Shown piece after piece: positions 18,731 to 27,596 of a stretch of 64,000 nt of DNA; within the stretch, counting starts at the first letter, position 1; each line of letters begins with the position of its first letter. The notes below the pieces were generated by a model. That model worked only from the letters and a program-made list of their open reading frames with translations. It searched no databases and was not told the DNA's origin. Origin of the DNA: Takakia lepidozioides. Lineage: Eukaryota > Streptophyta > Takakiopsida > Takakiales > Takakiaceae. The stretch is from positions 1 through 64,000 of the forward strand of contig JAKLZA010000356.1 in assembly GCA_030704615.1 (NCBI GenBank). The letters run 5' to 3'. A program made the translations under genes and the position numbers.

Positions 18731-20569
18731 TTGTTGCTCTTTGCTAGGAAGACTCCCTCCCAAGTGGAATGCAGGGTCACCAACACTGCTATCCACAACT
18801 ATAGCAAGAGGGTTCTCTCCTTTGCGGAGCGACAACTCCTGGGCCTTGGTCTCAATTACATTCCTCGTCCTCTTCCCCCTTCCCGATCTTCAATCATCAC
18901 CGAATTCAACAATTTTGCTCGAAGCTTGAGGTTGCGAACGTCCTTCTCCGGCAAAGACAACGACGAGGTTCCTCTTTGGCGCGTTCCGAATCCATCATTC
19001 AATCCGCCAGTGGAATCTCAACCGCTCGAGGCCATCATTCGAGAAGGTAATGATCTTTTGTCTAGCCGTTTGGATCGAATCGCCCGCAATGCACGACCTT
19101 GTCTGCCGAGACACTTGAGACTTGCTCTCAAAAGATTGAGGTCGGATCCGGACCTTGTCATCAAGCCGGCCGACAAAAATCTTGGTCTTGTGCTTATGGA
19201 CAAGTCTTGGCACATGCAAGAGGCGATGCGGCAACTCTCAGACACCGAAGTTTATCGTCCCGTGGATTCCGTACCGTGGGAAGAACTTTGGTCGAGGTTG
19301 GAGGTGCTGGCTTGCCATCCAATCTACAGGTTTGCGATCTCCACCAAAGAATGGAATTACATCCGCCAACGCCCTCGGTCGTCCACGGACTTTCGAGCTT
19401 GTGCTTTGTACTTCATTCCGAAGGTGCACAAACCCGTGCTTGTTGGAAGACCCATTTGTTCCTACAACGACTACATCTTCGAGCATGCTTCAATTTGGCT
19501 CCATCACCAACTCCTTCCGGTACTTCTCAAGGAACCCACTCATTTGGTTGATTCTCTCACGCTTCTTCGAGAGGTTTCCCAACTCGAGGTCCCCTCGCAT
19601 GCTCTTCTTTTTACGTTTGACGTGGAATCTCTATATCCCAGCATCATCACCGAGCTCGGCTTGTATGAGCTCGAATGTGCTATTGGAGGTAATTTCACCA
19701 AACACAAAAAAGACCTGATCATGACCCTCGCTGGATTAGTCTTGAAACACCATTACCTTGAGTTCAATGGTAGTTTTTGGCACCAAATTCGCGGGACGGC
19801 CATGGGGAGCAACTTTGCAGTTGTTTACGCTTGTTTGTTCCTCTGTCGGTTGGAGATGTACATGGAGTACGTGTGCCCATCGGAGCAAGAGCTGCTTTAT
19901 CTTAAGCGCTATATCGACGACGGCTTTGGCATCTGGGTAGGCTCCGAAAAGAGCCTCCGGTCCTGGTTACGGAACTACGGTTCCATGTTCGATGGCATCA
20001 AAATCACGACCGCCATAAGCGCGACGTCCGCCGACATCTTGGATATCACCTTCCTCAAAGGAGACGACTTCATCCAAACTCGACGGCTCTCTACGAGATG
20101 TCATCAAAAGGCCCAGAACAAGTATCAATACTTGCCTTGGTCCTCGTGGCATCCACATCACCAAAAGAAAGCTTTCGTCATCGGCGAGCTCCAACGGTAC
20201 GTAATACGAGAAAGCACCATCCAAGGGTTCAACCATTTGCGACTTTTGTTTTACAAACGTCTTCGAGCCCGAGGTTATCCGGCGGCGTTCATCCGGAGTT
20301 GCTTCACCAAGATCTCCTACGACCTCAGATCCGCTCTACTCGACCAACAGACGCAACGCGCAGTTGAGGGTAAACGGGCCCCCCTTGTTCTTAAGCTCGA
20401 CTACTCTTCGTACACTCGAGCCTTGAACTTGGGGGCCACCCTAAACCCTAGACTCCACGAGTTGCTTCAGCAAGTCCCGGAGCTTCGGTTTCTTCCTCGA
20501 GCGATGATTTGTTGGAGGAATCCGCGAAAGCTGAGTTCATTCCTAGTTAAATCTAGAATGATAGGATGA
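18731..20569 (+). CDS. PLE reverse transcriptase, copy 2 (about 612 codons, endonuclease-deficient)
   Basis: An intact PLE RT. Residues 145-160 hold KPADKNLGLVLMD. PKVHKP...RPICS follows near 230. Motif A is FDVESLYPSI near 295. Motif B is QIRGTAMGSNFA near 350. YIDD is at residues 394-397 (19910-19921). HPHHQKKAFVIGEL comes near 480, and the linker CWRNPRKLSSFLVKSR ends the protein. In endonuclease-bearing PLEs a GIY-YIG domain would follow that linker; here the stop comes at once. No ATG lies near the N-terminus (coordinates start at a TTG), but the frame is open upstream into ORF1 at -1, so expression may be by frameshift, reinitiation or a non-AUG start. Confidence 0.9.
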   Translation: MLLFARKTPSQVECRVTNTAIHNYSKRVLSFAERQLLGLGLNYIPRPLPPSRSSIITEFNNFARSLRLRTSFSGKDNDEVPLWRVPNPSFNPPVESQPLEAIIREGNDLLSSRLDRIARNARPCLPRHLRLALKRLRSDPDLVIKPADKNLGLVLMDKSWHMQEAMRQLSDTEVYRPVDSVPWEELWSRLEVLACHPIYRFAISTKEWNYIRQRPRSSTDFRACALYFIPKVHKPVLVGRPICSYNDYIFEHASIWLHHQLLPVLLKEPTHLVDSLTLLREVSQLEVPSHALLFTFDVESLYPSIITELGLYELECAIGGNFTKHKKDLIMTLAGLVLKHHYLEFNGSFWHQIRGTAMGSNFAVVYACLFLCRLEMYMEYVCPSEQELLYLKRYIDDGFGIWVGSEKSLRSWLRNYGSMFDGIKITTAISATSADILDITFLKGDDFIQTRRLSTRCHQKAQNKYQYLPWSSWHPHHQKKAFVIGELQRYVIRESTIQGFNHLRLLFYKRLRARGYPAAFIRSCFTKISYDLRSALLDQQTQRAVEGKRAPLVLKLDYSSYTRALNLGATLNPRLHELLQQVPELRFLPRAMICWRNPRKLSSFLVKSRMIG

Positions 20570-20780
20570 TTTTGTAGTGCAAATGTCCCTAGCATTATTA
20601 ATTTTGCCTCTTTGATAGCCCTAGTGTTGATGTTAAAGTCAAAGGGTTCCAACAATTAATTTGGACCATTGACTAATTAATGCAGTCTTGACTTGGAGGC
20701 TAAATTAGTGCTTTAGTGGCATTATTATTGCCTTGGGAATTATCCCATATCGTTTGCACATAGTGAGGGTGCTTTTCTAG

Positions 20781-20787
20781 TATATAA
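20781..20787 (+). promoter_or_regulatory. TATA box of the pseudo-LTR between PLE copies 2 and 3
   Basis: TATATAA lies 42 bases before the hammerhead. Placed in the 3' region of copy 2, it could drive transcription through copy 3. Confidence 0.5.
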
Positions 20788-20822
20788 GGATAGGCTTGGC
20801 TCTTAGGACTTCATCTCTTGGT

Positions 20823-20867
20823 GTTCCACTGATGAGCTTGAGCAATCAAGCGAAACTTGTTTGGAAT
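20823..20867 (+). ncRNA. Hammerhead ribozyme, PLE copy 2
   Basis: Same fold as at 2586: GTTCCA/TGGAAT stem I, CTGATGA, GCTTGA-GCAA-TCAAGC stem II, GAAA, two-pair stem III, GTT cleavage triplet. Core intact; only a base outside stem I differs (GTGTTCC for GCGTTCC). Confidence 0.9.
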
Positions 20868-21690
20868 AAAACACCTTAACTCTTTTTGTGTCTCCACATT
20901 TAGAGAAGTCGAGAGTCTAGTCCTTGCCCGCCCGGGCAACTTGGATCGAAGGGGTGCTCGGCTCCGAGGGGAATCCCAACCCTTGGATACTTCCGAGGCC
21001 TTTTTTCTTTCCAAAGCACGGGCGTATAGAGCCTTCCGTTTGACGCCATCTTAGCCACCGCTTACAATGGGGAAGGCGGCTGGGGGTATATGGTAATCGT
21101 GTCGGGCAAGCTAATTTAGCCCCGACTACACGGTTCCCCCTGTCGTACGCCCGATGGTCGGAGAGAAGGGATTTGGTTGATCCTCCCTCGAGTTCATCTC
21201 GAGCGATCAGAGGACTATGGGCATGCGCAAGCCTCTGCCGACCTAACCTTCTCGTCGATGACCTTATGCGGTAATCCCTCCCATTCTTCCTTAGAGGTAC
21301 GAACCTCTTTTTGAAGGTGGGGCATATAAGTTTTCCAACTAGGGGTTGAGACTTGACCCTATGTTTGTGAGTGCCTTGAGCGCATGCTTGCCCATAGTGA
21401 GCAAGATTTTTGTCGCTAAACAAGGAGAAGCAAACATAAAAAAGCTTACGGTTGGAACGAAAGTGCCTCATTCTTCAATTAGAGAACCTTATCTCGTGAG
21501 GGCGGGAGTCCTTGCATAAGACATAATAGTCTTATTGCATCCCTTTAGGCACGATAGGCGCACTTTGTATGCATTTGTCTTGGTTTCCATTGCATTTGTA
21601 TTTGGGTCCGAACCGGCCCCCCTTAATTTTTACTGTGTCTTTTTCCAGTATTTTTCTATTTTTTGTTACATTTGCAAGCCTTTGCTAACA
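20868..21690 (+). repeat. PLE pseudo-LTR tail, copy 2
   Basis: Non-coding. Near-identical to 24409-25232, 54806-55557 and 59007-59820. From about 21340 it equals the ORF1 leader of copies 2 and 5, which defines the repeated part of the element. The hairpins noted for copy 1 are present. Confidence 0.8.
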
Positions 21691-21838
21691 ACCCTAAACC
21701 CTAAACCCTAAACTTGTTTGCCCGGATCGTGTTTATCTTGCACCCGGTGCATCCGCGTTGTACTACTACACTTGTTTTGACGCTTTATGTAAACCCTAAA
21801 CCCTAAACCCTAAACCTTAAACCCCTAAACCCTAAACT
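21691..21838 (+). repeat. Telomeric CCCTAAA tracts between PLE copies 2 and 3
   Basis: Two tracts, 21692-21712 (three units) and 21791-21836 (six units, some altered to CCTTAAA or CCCCTAAA), surround an 80-base piece starting CTTGTTTGCCCGGATCG. Copy 3 starts directly after, cut in ORF1. CCCTAAA on this strand means the G-rich strand would run leftwards, so the old chromosome end faces left. Confidence 0.85.
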
Positions 21839-21839
21839 T

Positions 21840-22255
21840 GTGGAACCGTCCATTGCTACCCTCGTGAAACGCGAGGTGGTCAAGGAAGTACTCAAGGAGG
21901 TGAAGAAGGTGGTGAATTCCATCCAGGTGAAACCTAAGGCCCAGAAGCTTGGGACCAAACCGGCTAGTAAGCCTAAGGCGAATCCTGGCGGAAAGTCGGG
22001 AAACGGCAAGCAGCAGAAAGGTATCCGGGTCTCCACCCGTTCTGCTGCGTCACCTACCTCTTTCAACAAGAGGTCAGGCCCGAACCGCACAACCGGTTCT
22101 GGTACGGGAGGCCGAAAACCTTCAGCGAGGGTCAACGGAAAACCGGCCACGACGAAGGGTGTGACGACGACGACGACGAAGACGAAGCGGCCATACGTAC
22201 CTCCTCACAGACGCGGGGCGCACGAGGAGTCTCTTCTGGTACCCGCTCGTAGACC
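21840..22255 (+). pseudogene. PLE copy 3 ORF1, C-terminal part only
   Basis: Corresponds to the last ~137 codons of ORF1 (from VEPSIATLVKREV). The N-terminal coiled-coil part is gone, replaced by telomeric repeats. A G missing in the run near 22215 (CGCGGGGCGC) shifts the end of the frame. Confidence 0.85.
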
Positions 22256-22265
22256 CGAAGGCTTA

Positions 22266-24109
22266 CGCTTTGTTGCTCTTTGCTAGGAAGACTCCCTCCC
22301 AAGTGGAATGCAGGGTCACCAACACTGCTATCCACAACTATAGCAAGAGGGTTCTCTCCTTTGCGGAGCGACAACTCCTGGGCCTTGGTCTCAATTACAT
22401 TCCTCGTCCTCTTCCCCCTTCCCGATCTTCAATCATCACCGAATTCAACAATTTTTGCTCGAAGCTTGAGGTTGCGAACGTCCTTCTCCGGCAAAGACAA
22501 CGACGAGGTTCCTCTTTGGCGCGTTCCGAATCCATCATTCAATCCGCCAGTGGAATCTCAACCGCTCGAGGCCATCATTCGAGAAGGTAATGATCTTTTG
22601 TCTAGCCGTTTGGATCGAATCGCCCGCAATGCACGACCTTGTCTGCCGAGACACTTGAGACTTGCTCTCAAAAGATTGAGGTCGGATCCGGACCTTGTCA
22701 TCAAGCCGGCCGACAAAAATCTTGGTCTTGTGCTTATGGACAAGTCTTGGTACATGCAAGAGGCGATGCGGCAACTCTCAGACACCGAAGTTTATCGTCC
22801 CGTGGATTCCGTACCGTGGGAAGAACTTTGGTCGAGGTTGGAGGTGCTGGCTTGCCATCCAATCTACAGGTTTGCGATCTCCACCAAAGAATGGAATTAC
22901 ATCCGCCAACGCCCTCGGTCGTCCACGGACTTTCGAGCTTGTGCTTTGTACTTCATTCCGAAGGTGCACAAACCCGTGCTTGTTGGAAGACCCATTTGTT
23001 CCTACAAGAACTACATCTTCGAGCATGCTTCAATTTGGCTCCATCACCAACTCCTTCCGGTACTTCTCAAGGAACCCACTCATTTGGTTGATTCTCTCAC
23101 GCTTCTTCGAGAGGTTTCCCAACTCGAGGTCCCCTCGCATGCTCTTCTTTTTACGTTTGACGTGGAATCTCTATATCCCAGCATCATCACCGAGCTCGGC
23201 TTGTATGAGCTCGAATGTGCTATTGGAGGTAATTTCACCAAACACAAAAAAGACCTGATCATGACCCTCGCTGGATTAGTCTTGAAACACCATTACCTTG
23301 AGTTCAATGGTAGTTTTTGGCACCAAATTCGCGGGACGGCCATGGGGAGCAACTTTGCAGTTGTTTACGCTTGTTTGTTCCTCTGTCGGTTGGAGATGTA
23401 CATGGAGTACGTGTGCCCATCGGAGCAAGAGCTGCTTTATCTTAAGCGCTATATCGACGACGGCTTTGGCATCTGGGTAGGCTCCGAAAAGAGCCTCCGG
23501 TCGTGGTTACGGAACTACGGTTCCATGTTCGATGGCATCAAAATCACGACCGCCATAAGCGCGACGTCCGCCGACATCTTGGATATCACCTTCCTCAAAG
23601 GAGACGACTTCATCCAAACTCGACGGCTCTCTACGAGATGTCATCAAAAGGCCCAGAACAAGTATCAATACTTGCCTTGGTCCTCGTGGCATCCACATCA
23701 CCAAAAGAAAGCTTTCGTCATCGGCGAGCTCCAACGGTACGTAATACGAGAAAGCACCATCCAAGGGTTCAACCATTTGCGACTTTTGTTTTACAAACGT
23801 CTTCGAGCCCGAGGTTATCCGGCGGCGTTCATCCGGAGTTGCTTCACCAAGATCTCCTACGACCTCAGATCCGCTCTACTCGACCAACAGACGCAACGCG
23901 CAGTTGAGGGTAAACGGGCCCCCCTTGTTCTTAAGCTCGACTACTCTTCGTACACTCGAGCCTTGAACTTGGGGGCCACCCTAAACCCTAGACTCCACGA
24001 GTTGCTTCAGCAAGTCCCGGAGCTTCGGTTTCTTCCTCGAGCGATGATTTGTTGGAGGAATCCGCGAAAGCTGAGTTCATTCCTAGTTAAATCTAGAATG
24101 ATAGGATGA
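22266..24109 (+). pseudogene. PLE reverse transcriptase, copy 3, one frameshift
   Basis: Same RT as copy 2. An extra T in the run near 22451-22455 (CAATTTTTGC against CAATTTTGC) splits it after about 62 codons. From 22458 onward the frame is open to the normal stop at 24109, with all catalytic motifs including RYIDDGFGIW. If the extra T is a sequencing error the gene is whole. Confidence 0.88.
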
Positions 24110-24321
24110 TTTTGTAGTGCAAATGTCCCTAGCATTATTAATTTTGCCTCTTTGATAGCCCTAGTGTTGATGTTAAAGTCAAAGGGTTCCAACAATTTAA
24201 TTTGGACCATTGACTAATTAATGCAGTCTTGACTTGGAGGCTAAATTAGTGCTTTAGTGGCATTATTATTGCCTTGGGAATTATCCCATATCGTTTGCAC
24301 ATAGTGAGGGTGCTTTTCTAG

Positions 24322-24328
24322 TATATAA
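24322..24328 (+). promoter_or_regulatory. TATA box, PLE copy 3 tail
   Basis: TATATAA, 42 bases upstream of the hammerhead at 24364, as in the other copies. Confidence 0.5.
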
Positions 24329-24363
24329 GGATAGGCTTGGCTCTTAGGACTTCATCTCTTGGT

Positions 24364-24408
24364 GTTCCACTGATGAGCTTGAGCAATCAAGCGAAACTTG
24401 TTTGGAAT
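24364..24408 (+). ncRNA. Hammerhead ribozyme, PLE copy 3
   Basis: Identical to the ribozyme of copy 2, with all core bases present. Confidence 0.9.
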
Positions 24409-25232
24409 AAAACACCTTAACTCTTTTTGTGTCTCCACATTTAGAGAAGTCGAGAGTCTAGTCCTTGCCCGCCCGGGCAACTTGGATCGAAGGGGTGCTC
24501 GGCTCCGAGGGGAATCCCAACCCTTGGATACTTCCGAGGCCTTTTTTCTTTCCAAAGCACGGGCGTATAGAGCCTTCCGTTTGACGCCATCTTAGCCATC
24601 GCTTACAATGGGGAAGGCGGCTGGGGGTATATGGTAATCGTGTCGGGCAAGCTAATTTAGCCCCGACTACACGGTTCCCCCTGTCGTACGCCCGATGGTC
24701 GGAGAGAAGGGATTTGGTTGATCCTCCCTCGAGTTCATCTCGAGCGATCAGAGGACTATGGGCATGCGCAAGCCTCTGCCGACCTAACCTTCTCGTCGAT
24801 GACCTTATGCGGTAATCCCTCCCATTCTTCCTTAGAGGTACGAACCTCTTTTTGAAGGTGGGGCATATAAGTTTTCCAACTAGGGGTTGAGACTTGACCC
24901 TATGTTTGTGAGTGCCTTGAGCGCATGCTTGCCCATAGTGAGCAAGATTTTTGTCGCTAAACAAGGAGAAGCAAACATAAAAAAGCTTACGGTTGGAACG
25001 AAAGTGCCTCATTCTTCAATTAGAGAACCTTATCTCGTGAGGGCGGGAGTCCTTGCATAAGACATAATAGTCTTATTGCATCCCTTTAGGCACGATAGGC
25101 GCACTTTGTATGCATTTGTCTTGGTTTCCATTGCATTTGTATTTGGGTCCGAACCGGCCCCCCTTAATTTTTACTGTGTCTTTTTCCAGTATTTTTTTAC
25201 TTTTTGTTACCTTTGCAAGCCTTTGCTAACAA

Positions 25233-25372
25233 CCCTAAACCCTAAACCCTAAACTTGTTTGCCCGGATCGTGTTTATCTTGCACCCGGTGCATCCGCGTT
25301 GTACTGCTACACTTGTTTTGACGCTTTATGTAAACCCTAAACCCTAAACCTTAAACCCCTAAACCCTAAACT
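25233..25372 (+). repeat. Telomeric CCCTAAA tracts between PLE copies 3 and 4
   Basis: Same arrangement as at 21691: a three-unit tract, the same 80-base CTTGTTTGCCCGG piece (one substitution), a second tract of about five units with the same CCTTAAACCCCTAAA irregularity, and the same ORF1 truncation point. This points to duplication of one event, not two insertions. Confidence 0.85.
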
Positions 25373-25373
25373 T

Positions 25374-25787
25374 GTGGAACCGTCCATTGCTACCCTCGTG
25401 AAACGCGAGGTGGTCAAGGAAGTACTCAAGGAGGTGAAGAAGGTGGTGAATTCCATCCAGGTGAAACCTAAGGCCCAGAAGCTTGGGACCAAACCGGCTA
25501 GTAAGCCTAAGGCGAATCCTGGCGGAAAGTCGGGAAACGGCAAGCAGCAGAAAGGTATCCGGGTCTCCACCCGTTCTGCTGCGTCACCTACCTCTTTCAA
25601 CAAGAGGTCAGGCCCGAACCGCACAACCGGTTCTGGTACGGGAGGCCGAAAACCTTCAGCGAGGGTCAACGGAAAACCGGCCACGACGAAGGGTGTGACG
25701 ACGACGACGACGAAGACGAAGCGGCCATACGTACCTCCTCACAGACGCGGGGGCGCACGAGGAGTCTCTTCTGGTACCCGCTCGTAG
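25374..25787 (+). pseudogene. PLE copy 4 ORF1, C-terminal part
   Basis: The last 137 codons of ORF1, open to the normal stop. The N-terminal two thirds are absent. Any start would be a non-AUG codon next to the telomeric repeats. Confidence 0.85.
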
Positions 25788-25804
25788 ACCCGAAGGCTTA
25801 CGCT

Positions 25805-27580
25805 TTGTTGCTCTTTGCTAGGAAGACTCCCTCCCAAGTGGAATGCAGGGTCACCAACACTGCTATCCACAACTATAGCAAGAGGGTTCTCTCCTTTGCG
25901 GAGCGACAACTCCTGGGCCTTGGTCTCAATTACATTCCTCGTCCTCTTCCCCCTTCCCGATCTTCAATCATCACCGAATTCAACAATTTTGCTCGAAGCT
26001 TGAGGTTGCGAACGTCCTTCTCCGGCAAAGACAACGACGAGGTTCCTCTTTGGCGCGTTCCGAATCCATCATTCAATCCGCCAGTGGAATCTCAACCGCT
26101 CGAGGCCATCATTCGAGAAGGTAATGATCTTTTGTCTAGCCGTTTGGATCGAATCGCCCGCAATGCACGACCTTGTCTGCCGAGACACTTGAGACTTGCT
26201 CTCAAAAGATTGAGGTCGGATCCGGACCTTGTCATCAAGCCGGCCGACAAAAATCTTGGTCTTGTGCTTATGGACAAGTCTTGGTACATGCAAGAGGCGA
26301 TGCGGCAACTCTCAGACACCGAAGTTTATCGTCCCGTGGATTCCGTACCGTGGGAAGAACTTTGGTCGAGGTTGGAGGTGCTGGCTTGCCATCCAATCTA
26401 CAGGTTTGCGATCTCCACCAAAGAATGGAATTACATCCGCCAACGCCCTCGGTCGTCCACGGACTTTCGAGCTTGTGCTTTGTACTTCATTCCGAAGGTG
26501 CACAAACCCGTGCTTGTTGGAAGACCCATTTGTTCCTACAAGAACTACATCTTCGAGCATGCTTCAATTTGGCTCCATCACCAACTCCTTCCGGTACTTC
26601 TCAAGGAACCCACTCATTTGGTTGATTCTCTCACGCTTCTTCGAGAGGTTTCCCAACTCGAGGTCCCCTCGCATGCTCTTCTTTTACGTTTGACGTGGAA
26701 TCTCTATATCCCAGCATCATCACCGAGCTCGGCTTGTATGAGCTCGAATGTGCTATTGGAGGTAATTTCACCAAACACAAAAAAGACCTGATCATGACCC
26801 TCGCTGGATTAGTCTTGAAACACCATTACCTTGAGTTCAATGGTAGTTTTTGGCACCAAATTCGCGGGACGGCCATGGGGAGCAACTTTGCAGTTGTTTA
26901 CGCTTGTTTGTTCCTCTGTCGGTTGGAGATGTACATGGAGTACGTGTGCCCATCGGAGCAAGAGCTGCTTTATCTTAAGCGCTATATCGACGACGGCTTT
27001 GGCATCTGGGTAGGCTCCGAAAAGAGCCTCCGGTCGTGGTTACGGAACTACGGTTCCATGTTCGATGGCATCAAAATCACGACCGCCATAAGCGCGACGT
27101 CCGCCGACATCTTGGATATCACCTTCCTCAAAGGAGACGACTTCATCCAAACTCGACGGCTCTCTACGAGATGTCATCAAAAGGCCCAGAACAAGTATCA
27201 ATACTTGCCTTGGTCCTCGTGGCATCCACATCACCAAAAGAAAGCTTTCGTCATCGGCGAGCTCCAACGGTACGTAATACGAGAAAGCACCATCCAAGGG
27301 TTCAACCATTTGCGACTTTTGTTTTACAAACGTCTTCGAGCCCGAGGTTATCCGGCGGCGTTCATCCGGAGTTGCTTCACCAAGATCTCCTACGACCTCA
27401 GATCCGCTCTACTCGACCAACAGACGCAACGCGCAGTTGAGGGTAAACGGGCCCCCCTTGTTCTTAAGCTCGACTACTCTTCGTACACTCGAGCCTTGAA
27501 CTTGGGGGCCACCCTAAACCCTAGACTCCACGAGTTGCTTCAGCAAGTCCCGGAGCTTCGGTTTCTTCCTCGAGCGATCA
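25805..27580 (+). pseudogene. PLE reverse transcriptase, copy 4, frameshifted and 3'-truncated
   Basis: Open until a lost T near 26683-26687 (CTTCTTTTACG against CTTCTTTTTACG), just before motif A. It then continues in the next frame (from 26695) through YIDD to the breakpoint at 27580, missing the last ~22 codons. The frame runs on into antiphase gag sequence up to 27705. Confidence 0.88.
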
Positions 27581-27596
27581 CCTTGAGGGGCCGCCT

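Larger units (their letters stand above)
17284..21712 (+). mobile_element. Penelope-like element copy 2 (complete coding part)
   Basis: Leader from CTAGGGGTTGAGAC, ORF1, RT, TATA box, hammerhead, about 820 bases of further 3' region, and a CCCTAAA tract. The leader (17284-17660) repeats the last part of the 3' region (21340-21690), so the element has the pseudo-LTR organisation of PLEs. Its own upstream TATA/hammerhead half is cut off by gypsy B. Confidence 0.9.
21838..25253 (+). mobile_element. Penelope-like element copy 3 (5'-truncated in ORF1)
   Basis: Joined to telomeric repeats at its 5' cut. It contains the ORF1 C-terminal part, the RT, a TATA box at 24322, the hammerhead, the tail and its own CCCTAAA tract (25233-25253). 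The distance between hammerheads of copies 2 and 3 is 3541 bases. Copy 4 repeats exactly the same truncation and telomeric junction. Confidence 0.9.
25372..27580 (+). mobile_element. Penelope-like element copy 4 (truncated at both ends)
   Basis: Starts at the same ORF1 truncation as copy 3. It ends inside the last RT codons (CGAGCGAT), where it joins gypsy A gag at 27581. It has no hammerhead or tail. Confidence 0.9.
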
